Below are positions 15,155-22,389 of a stretch of DNA of 54,701 bases, in pieces. The first letter of the stretch is position 1. Every line of letters starts with the position of its first letter. Under the pieces are notes generated by a model, which saw nothing but the letters and a program-made list of their open reading frames with translations, was not told where the DNA came from and did no database searches. The position numbers and the translations under genes were made by a program. Source of the stretch: an uncultured Lachnospiraceae bacterium (GTDB lineage Bacteria; Bacillota; Clostridia; Lachnospirales; Lachnospiraceae); assembly GCA_910587895.1 (NCBI GenBank), contig CAJUOE010000053.1, positions 1-54,701 of the forward strand, given 5' to 3'.

Positions 15155-15709
15155 ATGCAGGAAGATGCTCGAAACCCCAAACGAAAAGTTTATATTGATG
15201 CCAGTATTTTTGTACGTATCCAGCAGGGTGAGCAGGATGCATTTCAGGAGCTGTATGATATTACATATAAGCCGCTTTATGCATTTCTTCTCTCACATAC
15301 CCTGAATCAGGAAGATGCACAGGATTTGTTGCAGGATACTTATATCCAGGTCTATAAGAATTGCCATCTGTACCGGGAACAGGGAAATCCCATGGCATGG
15401 ATGATGAAGATTGCGAAGAACCTTTTTCTTATGAAATGCAGGAAGAATAAGGAGACAGAGGACAGATTTGAAGACATGGAGGGCAGGATGGGATTTGAGG
15501 ATATGTCTCATGTAGAGAATCGGCTTGTTTTGGAGAAGATGTTTGAGTATCTTTCGACAGAAGACAGAAATATGATTATTATGCATGATATTGGCGGTCT
15601 GAAACACAGGGAAATTGCAAAGCTGCTGGATATGCCGCTTGGAACAGTGATGGCGCGTTATCACAGAGGAATCCGGAAATTGCAGAAGGAATTTGGTGAG
15701 AAGCTATGA
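15155..15709 (+). CDS. ECF-type RNA polymerase sigma factor
   Basis: A 184-residue sigma-70-family factor with only regions 2 and 4. Region 2 spans about residues 20-90 (DAFQELYDITYKPLY, EDAQDLLQDTYIQVYKN). Region 4 spans about 125-180 (LSTEDRNMIIMHDIGGLKHREIA and the HTH LLDMPLGTVMARYHRG). ECF factors redirect RNA polymerase to envelope or stress genes when released by an anti-sigma factor. The start at 15155 follows AAAGAGGT. Its stop overlaps the next gene by 4 bp (ATGA), the usual sigma/anti-sigma coupling. Confidence 0.9.
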   Translation: MQEDARNPKRKVYIDASIFVRIQQGEQDAFQELYDITYKPLYAFLLSHTLNQEDAQDLLQDTYIQVYKNCHLYREQGNPMAWMMKIAKNLFLMKCRKNKETEDRFEDMEGRMGFEDMSHVENRLVLEKMFEYLSTEDRNMIIMHDIGGLKHREIAKLLDMPLGTVMARYHRGIRKLQKEFGEKL

Positions 15710-17136
15710 AAAAGAAGGAATTGAAAAAGAGAATAGAGGATGGGTTTTCGGAACTGTCACCAGATTTATTTGAAGCAGTGTGGGAAGAGAGCAGGAAACA
15801 GGAGGTTGTCTGGGCAAAGGCAGAATTGGAGGAACCTTCCGCGGGCGGAAAAGTTAATACGGGAAGATTTCCGGGATATGCATTATCATTTTGTGCAAGT
15901 CTGGCAATCCTCTGCTTATGTATCTTTGGCGTGCTGGGGCAGAAAGAGAAATCCGTGTATATGGTTCTTGACATCAATCCCAGTATTCAGATTGAGATGA
16001 ATGAGGCGCATCAGGTAAAACGTTTAAAAGGATTAAATCAGGATGGAAAAGATGTTGTAAAAGAGTTGAAATGGAAGAAACGGGAATCGGTACAGGAGCT
16101 TTTGGATGTGCTCATCCAGGATGTTGTGGAAAAGTCGTACCTCTGTGAAAATGGAGGAATTTTGGTAACGCTCGCTGCACCGGATAAAATGATCTGTGAA
16201 AATCTGGAACGTACGCTGGGAGATGGGATCGACCGAAAACTCACAGAGTTGAAGGTTTCTGGCGTTACGACAGCTTTTCAGGAAGTAGAGAGCAGGTCAG
16301 AGCGTCAGGGGCGGAAACTGCTGGAAGCAGAATTGACGAAGAGCTGCGGAATGGATGAAAAGCTGGTACAACAGATGTCCGTAATAGAACTGATACAGTA
16401 TTGTCAGGATTATACTTCTTTGGAGTTGAAATTGTCAGCCGCGTCGGAGAAGGAGCGCGCAGCGCAGCAGAAGAATGGGAATGCAGCGCAGACATCGGAA
16501 GACTCTTCCTTGCAGAAGGAAAAAGAACAGACATCAGGGGATGATGCCACAAAGGCGTCAGACAAGGATAAGGCAAAGCCGGAGGAAACGAAAGACTCAT
16601 CCGGGAAGAATGGAAAGCAGGATGCGCAAGGAGATAAGAACCATCAGAAAGGGAATACAGATAACCAGAAATCAGGCAACCAGGAAGGTTTAAATGATTC
16701 GAAACAACCAGGGGATTCGTCCCCATCAAATATAAGCGTTCCTATACAGCCAGGTGACGGAAAACCAATTGCACCGGCAAGTGATGTGGGAGAGCCGCCG
16801 GGAGGTGGTTCTGCTGGGTCCGTGGATCCTTCCGTACCGCCGGGAGATAATGCACCGGGCGAATCGGGAAAACCGGTGACGCCGGGAAATGGTTCTTCTG
16901 AGCCGGAAAGCCCTGCCGTGTTGCCGGAAGGCGACAGCTCGGGCGAACTAAAGACATCAGAAGAGCCAGACGAGGATCAGCTGGAGGAGGATCCGTCAGT
17001 TGAGAATCAACCGGATGAGGATGAATTGGGAAAGCCGGAAGAAACAAGGTTGTATGAGGACAGCGAATCCGTGGATCCGGAGGAAGAGGCGTCGATACAG
17101 CCGGATCCTGCGGAGCAATGCGAAATGAGGCAATAA
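15706..17136 (+). CDS. RsgI-like transmembrane anti-sigma factor with long disordered outer tail
   Basis: A 476-residue protein. A short cytoplasmic part (about 1-55), presumed to bind the sigma factor, is followed by one membrane helix (YALSFCASLAILCLCIFGVLG, about 58-78). Outside is a domain like the conserved part of RsgI-family anti-sigma factors (SVYMVLDINPSIQIEMNEAH...VKRLKGLNQDG), to about residue 240. The remaining half is low-complexity: first K/Q/D/N-rich, then P/G/S-rich, then strongly acidic. It probably spans the cell wall as an unfolded sensor stalk. No carbohydrate-binding module is visible at the tip, unlike clostridial RsgI proteins. Translationally coupled to the ECF factor; a strong terminator follows. 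The anti-sigma role is inferred from context and the RsgI-like domain. Confidence 0.8.
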   Translation: MKKKELKKRIEDGFSELSPDLFEAVWEESRKQEVVWAKAELEEPSAGGKVNTGRFPGYALSFCASLAILCLCIFGVLGQKEKSVYMVLDINPSIQIEMNEAHQVKRLKGLNQDGKDVVKELKWKKRESVQELLDVLIQDVVEKSYLCENGGILVTLAAPDKMICENLERTLGDGIDRKLTELKVSGVTTAFQEVESRSERQGRKLLEAELTKSCGMDEKLVQQMSVIELIQYCQDYTSLELKLSAASEKERAAQQKNGNAAQTSEDSSLQKEKEQTSGDDATKASDKDKAKPEETKDSSGKNGKQDAQGDKNHQKGNTDNQKSGNQEGLNDSKQPGDSSPSNISVPIQPGDGKPIAPASDVGEPPGGGSAGSVDPSVPPGDNAPGESGKPVTPGNGSSEPESPAVLPEGDSSGELKTSEEPDEDQLEEDPSVENQPDEDELGKPEETRLYEDSESVDPEEEASIQPDPAEQCEMRQ

Positions 17137-17170
17137 GAAATTACATATATGAGTGGAACTCCCTTATAAG

Positions 17171-17210
17171 GAAGGCCTTCAGGCAGAAAATGTCTGGGGG
17201 TCTTCTTTTT
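17171..17210 (+). terminator. Rho-independent terminator of the sigma/anti-sigma operon
   Basis: A 15-bp stem with some G-U pairs (17171-17185 with 17191-17205), loop GAAAA, then TTTTT. Confidence 0.85.
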
Positions 17211-17274
17211 CTGGATTTTTTATGACAGTTCAGCCTGTATGTCACAAAGTTTTGCGTAATATGCAGGATCGTCC

Positions 17275-17303
17275 TTGCAAAAACAGGGTATAACAGGTAT
17301 GAT
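17275..17303 (+). promoter_or_regulatory. Promoter of the DegV gene
   Basis: TTGCAA (17275-17280), 17 bp, TATGAT (17298-17303), 38 bp before the gene start. Confidence 0.65.
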
Positions 17304-17341
17304 GGATAGTAGTTCCAAATAAAAAGAAAAGAGAGAATAGT

Positions 17342-18187
17342 ATGGTAAAAATATTATCAGACAGCACCTGCGATTTGTCACAGGAGCTGGTAGAACGATA
17401 TGGCATTGAAATTCTTCCCCTGCATGTGCTGCTGGGCGATGAGGATCACAGGGACGGCGTCGATATTACGCCGGCAGAAATATTTGCGTGGTCCGATGAG
17501 CATAAGTCTACGCCCAAGACTGCGGCGCCATCCCTGGAGGATGCCGTCGAAAGTATCGGAAAGCTGCTTGTCGATGGGAATGAAGTGATATGTTTTTCTA
17601 TTTCAGAGACAATGTCGTCTTCTTTCAATATCATGCGCCTTGCGATTGAGGAATTAGAGGCCAAGGAACGTGCTTTTGTGTTTAATTCTGCAAATCTGTC
17701 TACCGGAATCGGGCTTTTGGTTGTGGAGGCTGCCTGCATGGCGAAGGAAGGCCTGTGCGCCGAAGAGATATTAAACAAACTGGAAGAATTGCGTCCCAGG
17801 GTGCGCAGCAGTTTTGTCGTGGACACGCTTACGTATCTTCACCGCGGCGGCAGGTGCAGCGGGGTAGCGGCGTTAGCGGGAGGCATGTTGAAACTGCATC
17901 CCAAGATTGTGGTGGTAGACGGAAAGATGGAAGTGGAGAGAAAGTATCGTGGCAACATTGCCAAAGTTATCAAAACGTATGTGCAGGATATGGAGGAAGC
18001 GTTAAGAGCAGCGCGTCCGGCGCGCGTATTTATCACACATTCCGTCGGTGACGACGAAATTGTTAAGGGTGTGCGGGCTTATCTGGAAAATCTGTCTGTA
18101 TTTGACGAAATTCTTGAGACCCGCGCGGGAGGCGTTATTTCCAGCCATTGCGGCCCGGGAACCCTGGGCGTGTTGTTCATTGCATAG
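17342..18187 (+). CDS. DegV family fatty-acid-binding protein (FakB-like)
   Basis: A 281-residue DegV protein. Members bind a fatty acid and, where studied (FakB), present it to the kinase FakA for phosphorylation and phospholipid synthesis. Family marks are the N-terminal VKILSDSTCDLSQEL, TPKTAAPS, the FSISETMSSSFN loop holding the carboxylate, and DTLTYLHRGGRCSG. The length is typical. It is transcribed alone from its own promoter. Several DegV paralogues with different fatty acid preference usually occur per genome; which one this is cannot be told. Confidence 0.92.
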   Translation: MVKILSDSTCDLSQELVERYGIEILPLHVLLGDEDHRDGVDITPAEIFAWSDEHKSTPKTAAPSLEDAVESIGKLLVDGNEVICFSISETMSSSFNIMRLAIEELEAKERAFVFNSANLSTGIGLLVVEAACMAKEGLCAEEILNKLEELRPRVRSSFVVDTLTYLHRGGRCSGVAALAGGMLKLHPKIVVVDGKMEVERKYRGNIAKVIKTYVQDMEEALRAARPARVFITHSVGDDEIVKGVRAYLENLSVFDEILETRAGGVISSHCGPGTLGVLFIA

Positions 18188-18340
18188 AACTGCTGTTGTT
18201 TATGTGTAGAAAGTTTGCTTTGGAAATCATATGGCAGGGGCGCATGGTATTGAGAGGGCTGTGCGTCCTGAGATTGGGTAAATATGGGAATGTTCAGGTT
18301 GTAGTAATATCATTTATTTCAAAACAGAAGGTGCTTTTTG

Positions 18341-18369
18341 TTTACATGTTTATCCATGTGTGGTATAGT
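18341..18369 (+). promoter_or_regulatory. Promoter of the Rpn-family gene
   Basis: TTTACA (18341-18346), 17 bp, TATAGT (18364-18369). The 316-bp gap 18188-18503 also holds a small CAGGC/GCCTG hairpin near 18426 in the leader; I see no clear terminator for the DegV gene and no other gene. Confidence 0.6.
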
Positions 18370-18503
18370 GATAAAGAAGTTTCCGTTCATATTTAGAATA
18401 TTCAGAACAGTTATTTCAATTCTGACAGGCAATAGCCTGATCTGTGCGGTAATCCCGTGAGATTCTTAGTTTTCATTAAAATTTCATTTTAGGAGGAATG
18501 TCT

Positions 18504-19385
18504 ATGGATAAAGACAAAAAGAAGGAACTGATGAAGGTAATTTCTGAGGAGCATCAGATGAACTTGAGTGATTTTGCGCTTTTTCTGTCTGTAATGAAGA
18601 ATAAGCGTGCATATGAATGTGTACTCAGCATTATTCTGGATGAGCCAGAACTTGTGTTGGAAGAGGTAAAGGTGGAACAGGTGGTGCTAAACAGGAATGG
18701 AAAACGAGCCATCCGTCTGGATGCATGGGCAAAAGATAAGGAAGAACGGGTATTTGACATGGAAATGCAGAATGATAGCAAAAGCGATAATATTCCGAAA
18801 CGCTCCAGGTTTTATCAGGCACTTATGGATGTGCCGATTCTGAAGTCTGGTAAGGATACCAGATATCGGGAATTGCCGTCTTCTGTCATCATTTTTATTA
18901 CGCAGGATGATATTTGGAAATATGATTTGGCAAGGTATACTTTCATGGAACAATGCGAAGAAGTCCCCGGATTATATCTTGAAGATGGAACAACCAAAAT
19001 TTTCCTGAACATGACGAGCAAAAATGGTTCCCATGAGCTGGTAAGTCTGTTAAAATATATGAAAGACACCAGATTGGATAATCCCGAGATTTTAATAAAA
19101 GACAGGAGAATTTTGGAATTGGATGGAATTGTCAGGGAAGTGAAGGAAAGTGAAGAATGGGAGGTGGTTCAAATGAATATTATGGAGGCTGCAATGGAGA
19201 AGGGAATGGAATACGGAGTCGAACAGGGAATCAAACAGGGAATCAAACAGGGAATCAAACAGGGAGAAAATCGTATGAGTATACTAAACATAAGGTTGTT
19301 AGAAGAAAACCGGCTGGATGATTTGCGTAAATGCCTGAAGGACGCTGAATACCGAAAGCAGTTATATGCAGAGTACGGTATTTAA
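18504..19385 (+). CDS. Rpn-family / PD-(D/E)XK nuclease-type transposase protein
   Basis: A 293-residue protein of the family usually annotated 'Rpn family recombination-promoting nuclease / putative transposase'. The nuclease-like core is around IRLDAWAKDKEERVFDMEMQ (residues ~70-90), where D, E and Q stand in for the PD-(D/E)XK metal site. FYQALMDVPILKSGKDTRYRELPSSVIIFI follows, as in relatives. The C-terminus holds a GIKQ repeat and a short helical end. The start at 18504 is preferred to the ATG at 18498, since AGGAGG would abut the latter. These proteins lack terminal repeats of a classical IS, and none are seen here. A related, broken gene lies at 24373. Confidence 0.8.
   Translation: MDKDKKKELMKVISEEHQMNLSDFALFLSVMKNKRAYECVLSIILDEPELVLEEVKVEQVVLNRNGKRAIRLDAWAKDKEERVFDMEMQNDSKSDNIPKRSRFYQALMDVPILKSGKDTRYRELPSSVIIFITQDDIWKYDLARYTFMEQCEEVPGLYLEDGTTKIFLNMTSKNGSHELVSLLKYMKDTRLDNPEILIKDRRILELDGIVREVKESEEWEVVQMNIMEAAMEKGMEYGVEQGIKQGIKQGIKQGENRMSILNIRLLEENRLDDLRKCLKDAEYRKQLYAEYGI
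19227..19262 (+). repeat. Three perfect 12-bp tandem repeats inside the Rpn-family gene
   Basis: GGAATCAAACAG occurs three times in frame, giving GIKQ three times. Such in-frame repeats can change copy number by slippage; relatives often carry GxxxG-type repeats at this point. Confidence 0.9.
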
Positions 19386-19419
19386 ATTTATGGCTCATAA
19401 TATGTTTTCTTAAAATAAC

Positions 19420-19463
19420 AGGAGTTGCCACTATGGGAAAATATCTTTAAAGTGACAACTCCT
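19420..19463 (+). terminator. Hairpin after the Rpn-family gene
   Basis: AGGAGTTGCCACT (19420-19432) pairs with AGTGACAACTCCT (19451-19463) with one mismatch; TTGTTGT follows. It probably acts as a terminator. Confidence 0.65.
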
Positions 19464-19555
19464 TTGTTGTATATGAAAGATTTAATATCAAATTGTGTGA
19501 ATATATCGGAAAGTGTACCTTAACCGCTAAAAAGTGCTGTTTGCAGAGAAGGGAA

Positions 19556-19584
19556 TTGCCTTCTGTATGCAGGTCTGATAAGAT
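19556..19584 (+). promoter_or_regulatory. Promoter of the LytTR/ABC operon
   Basis: TTGCCT (19556-19561), 17 bp, TAAGAT (19579-19584), 36 bp before the LytTR gene. Confidence 0.5.
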
Positions 19585-19620
19585 GAGGATAAATTTTCAT
19601 GGAAGGCAGGGAGGCAGGAA

Positions 19621-20070
19621 ATGAAATACAGAGTAGAGAGAATTTCGGAGGGAGAAGACGAGGTCATCCTGCGTTACTGCCAGATGACGCCGGAAGTGGA
19701 ACGGATCTGGAATTTCCTGTATGGAGGGCAGGCAAAACTCATGGGTTGGAAAGATAAAACGCATGTAGTGCTGGACGTTGATAAAATACTGTATTTTGAG
19801 AGCGTAGACGGCAAAACATACGCCTATACGGAGGAAGATGTGTATGCTATGGATGTTTCGTTAAATAAATTAGAGCAGGTTCTATATGCCATTAACTTTT
19901 TTCGGTGCAGCAAGTCTATGATCATCAATATTGATAAGGTGCAAAGCCTGAAAAGCCTGCCGTCGAACCGTATTGACTCGGTGATGTGCAACGGAGAACA
20001 TATCATGATATCCAGAACTTATGCATCTGATTTCAGAAAGCGATTGAAAGGGGGCAGGAACGATGGATAA
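19621..20070 (+). CDS. LytTR-domain DNA-binding regulator
   Basis: A 149-residue regulator made of a short N-terminal region and a LytTR domain (about residues 45-147: VVLDVDKILYFESVDGKTYAY, FFRCSKSMIINIDKVQSLK, ISRTYASDFRKRLKG). It has no response-regulator receiver domain. Stand-alone LytTR proteins next to a DUF3021 membrane protein form a known type of membrane-inhibited regulator that often controls neighbouring ABC genes and its own operon. It overlaps the DUF3021 gene by 8 bp. Confidence 0.9.
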   Translation: MKYRVERISEGEDEVILRYCQMTPEVERIWNFLYGGQAKLMGWKDKTHVVLDVDKILYFESVDGKTYAYTEEDVYAMDVSLNKLEQVLYAINFFRCSKSMIINIDKVQSLKSLPSNRIDSVMCNGEHIMISRTYASDFRKRLKGGRNDG

Positions 20071-20542
20071 ACGTGGAAAATTGCTGGCAGTATGGGAACA
20101 TTATCTGACAACGGAGATTGCGATAGAATTTAAGGCATGTCTGTATTTTTTTGCCATATTGTTTTTCTATTGTATATATCAATTATTTATGGGGAGCACG
20201 CAGGCAAGCATCCTTCATATGGCGGAAATGATTTTTCTGGCTTATGCGATGGGGTATGTGCAGGTTTACCTCATGTCAAATTTTGATGAGGGGGAAGCAC
20301 TGCGGGGGAGAGAAATTGTCTGCGTCGGGATTTGTTCTCTTATATATGCAGGCATTTCTGTCCTTGGCGGCTGGTTTGGAAAGACAGTCTGGATAAGCGT
20401 GTTGTTTTTCTGGTATGTGGTATTCCTCTATATATGCGTATTCCTCGTTTATAAGGCAAAGAGAAAGATTGACGACAAAATAATGAATGATAATTTAAAA
20501 GCTTTTCAGGCAAGGAGGGCAGTACATGCGAAACGTGATTGA
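20063..20542 (+). CDS. DUF3021 family membrane protein (LytTR partner)
   Basis: A 159-residue protein with four hydrophobic helices (about 25-45, 52-70, 85-105, 110-132) and charged ends, as in DUF3021 proteins that accompany LytTR regulators. It may hold the regulator at the membrane; this role is known for the gene pair type, not shown here. It overlaps the genes on both sides (8 bp and 17 bp), which indicates tight coupling. Confidence 0.82.
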   Translation: MDKRGKLLAVWEHYLTTEIAIEFKACLYFFAILFFYCIYQLFMGSTQASILHMAEMIFLAYAMGYVQVYLMSNFDEGEALRGREIVCVGICSLIYAGISVLGGWFGKTVWISVLFFWYVVFLYICVFLVYKAKRKIDDKIMNDNLKAFQARRAVHAKRD

Positions 20543-21356
20543 GATTGACCATTTGACGAAGAACTATGGGAAACACCGGGGCGTATCGGAGGTAAGCTTT
20601 CAGGTGGAGGAAGGAGACATATTTGGATTCCTCGGTCCCAATGGAGCGGGCAAATCCACGACCATCCGTTCCATGCTGGGATTGATTCAGTTTCAGGTGG
20701 GAAGTATCCATATTTTAGGCAAGGATATTCAGAAAAACAGGGAAACTGTTTTAAGCGAGGTTGGCTATATGCCCTCGGAGACGATGTTTTATCCGGGGAT
20801 GAAAGTGAAAGATGTGATCCAGATGGCTGCCGATATCAGGAAAAGAGATTGCCGCAGGGAGGCGGAAAAACTGTGTGAGCGGTTGAAAGTAGACATGGAT
20901 AAGAAAATCAGCGATTTGTCGTTGGGAAACCGCAAGAAGGTGGGGATTGTCTGTGCCATGCAGCACAGGCCGAAATTGTTTGTGTTTGATGAACCAACCA
21001 GCGGTCTGGATCCGTTAATGCAAAACGAGTTTTTTACCCTTATTCGGGAATATGTAAAAGAGGGTGCGACCTGTATGCTCTCCACCCATGTGCTCTCTGA
21101 GATAAAGAATTACTGTAAGCATACAGCGATTATGAAGGAGGGCAGGCTGCTGTGCGTCGATTCGGTTGCAAATATGACGAATACAAACGCCAAGAGGGTG
21201 AAATTGCTAAAAGGCGGCAGGCGCGAGAGTTATATTTTTGAGGGAAACCTCAATGAGCTGATGCAGGAACTGGCAGGATATGATATCCAGGATATTCTGA
21301 TTGAGGAGCTTTCTCTGGACGAGGTGTTCATGCATTTCTATTCTGATGTGAAATGA
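20526..21356 (+). CDS. ABC transporter ATP-binding protein (CcmA-type)
   Basis: A 276-residue ATPase: Walker A GPNGAGKST, signature LSLGNRKKVGIV, Walker B KLFVFDEPTSGLDP, and the H-loop STHVLSE. The C-terminal ~70 residues are the extension usual in ATPases paired with ABC-2 permeases. The signature is LSLGN rather than LSGGQ, a common variant in this group. It starts inside the DUF3021 gene behind AAGGAGGGC. Its partner is the permease at 21423. Confidence 0.93.
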   Translation: MRNVIEIDHLTKNYGKHRGVSEVSFQVEEGDIFGFLGPNGAGKSTTIRSMLGLIQFQVGSIHILGKDIQKNRETVLSEVGYMPSETMFYPGMKVKDVIQMAADIRKRDCRREAEKLCERLKVDMDKKISDLSLGNRKKVGIVCAMQHRPKLFVFDEPTSGLDPLMQNEFFTLIREYVKEGATCMLSTHVLSEIKNYCKHTAIMKEGRLLCVDSVANMTNTNAKRVKLLKGGRRESYIFEGNLNELMQELAGYDIQDILIEELSLDEVFMHFYSDVK

Positions 21357-21422
21357 GCGATAAATTTTGGCGTGATTAGATTAATGGATGTATTGGTTTG
21401 TATGAAATAAGGGAGGATTGTT

Positions 21423-22214
21423 ATGTTTACTGTTTATAAGCATGAGATGAAGGAGTATAGCAAGAGCCTGCTTATCTGGGCTCTTTGCGTGGGTGGGATG
21501 GGAGCAGCGTGCATCCTGCTTTTTTCCGGTATGCAGGAGAGTATGGAAGGGGTAGCGGAAAATTTTGCATCCATGGGGGCATTTTCAGATGCGTTTGGCA
21601 TGAGCCAGTTAAGCATTGGCACTTTAAAAGGATTTTATGCGACGGAAATCGGCACGATTCACGCATTGGGAGGCGCAATGTTTGCCGCGGTGGTCAGCGC
21701 AAATATGCTGTCGAAGGAAGAGGACGGTCATACCAGTGAATTCCTGTTTTCCCTGCCGCTTGCAAGGGGAAAGGCGGTAATGGCCAAATGGCTGGCGGTC
21801 ATGTCGCAAATCGTATTGTTTAATATTCTTTGCGTGTGCCTTTACCTTTTGGGCATCCTGGCTTTGGGTGAGGGAATTCCGGTAAAAGGATATGTTCTTT
21901 ATCACTCCATGCAGCTGTTGATGCAGCTTGAGCTTGCGGCAGTTTGTTTTGCGCTGTCCGCCGTTCAGAGAAAAAATAAGCCGGGCCTGGCTCTGGGGCT
22001 GGTGCTGTTTCTTTACGCCTATGATTTAATGGCGCGGATACTTCCCGATTTATCCGATTATAAATTATTCAGCCCATTCTCTTATGCAAATGCGGCTGAT
22101 TTGCTTGGCGCAGGCGATGTTTACGCATCAGCAGCCGTTCTGGGGGTCATTGTGCTGGTGGCAAGCGTGTGCGCGGCGCATATCTTGTATGTGAAAAAGG
22201 ATTTGGCGGTGTAG
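21423..22214 (+). CDS. ABC-2 type transporter permease
   Basis: A 263-residue membrane protein with about six hydrophobic helices, starting MFTVYKHEMKEYSKSLLIWALCVGG. The central ANMLSKEEDGHTSEFLFSLPLARGK segment is typical of ABC-2 permeases of the YhgE/NosY-like group. With the ATPase just upstream it forms an exporter, perhaps for a peptide or drug. GGGAGG precedes the ATG. The substrate cannot be read from sequence. Confidence 0.88.
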   Translation: MFTVYKHEMKEYSKSLLIWALCVGGMGAACILLFSGMQESMEGVAENFASMGAFSDAFGMSQLSIGTLKGFYATEIGTIHALGGAMFAAVVSANMLSKEEDGHTSEFLFSLPLARGKAVMAKWLAVMSQIVLFNILCVCLYLLGILALGEGIPVKGYVLYHSMQLLMQLELAAVCFALSAVQRKNKPGLALGLVLFLYAYDLMARILPDLSDYKLFSPFSYANAADLLGAGDVYASAAVLGVIVLVASVCAAHILYVKKDLAV

Positions 22215-22311
22215 GGATTTGAAAGGCTTAAAGGGAAATATAATGATTGTTTGACATTTATTATTTTGTGATTGCTCCGATATATATAACAGAATTGAAT
22301 ATTGGGCTAAG

Positions 22312-22361
22312 GATAGCGTTTTTTCTAAGGATGGAAATTAATTATGGAAAACGCTATTTTT
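22312..22361 (+). terminator. Hairpin with U-tract between the ABC operon and the 638-residue protein gene
   Basis: GATAGCGTTTT (from 22312) pairs with AAAACGCTAT (22347-22356), followed by TTTTTTA. Its position only about 30 bp before the next gene leaves little room for a promoter after it. It may therefore act as an attenuator, or as a leaky terminator of the ABC operon. The 175-bp gap also has TTGACA at 22251, but no -10 at proper distance. Confidence 0.6.
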
Positions 22362-22389
22362 TATTGTAGAAATGGAGGGCATTTAAGAA

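Noticed and set aside
19227..19262. Short CRISPR-like array
   Set aside because: The 12-bp units are directly adjacent with no spacers and are in frame within a gene.
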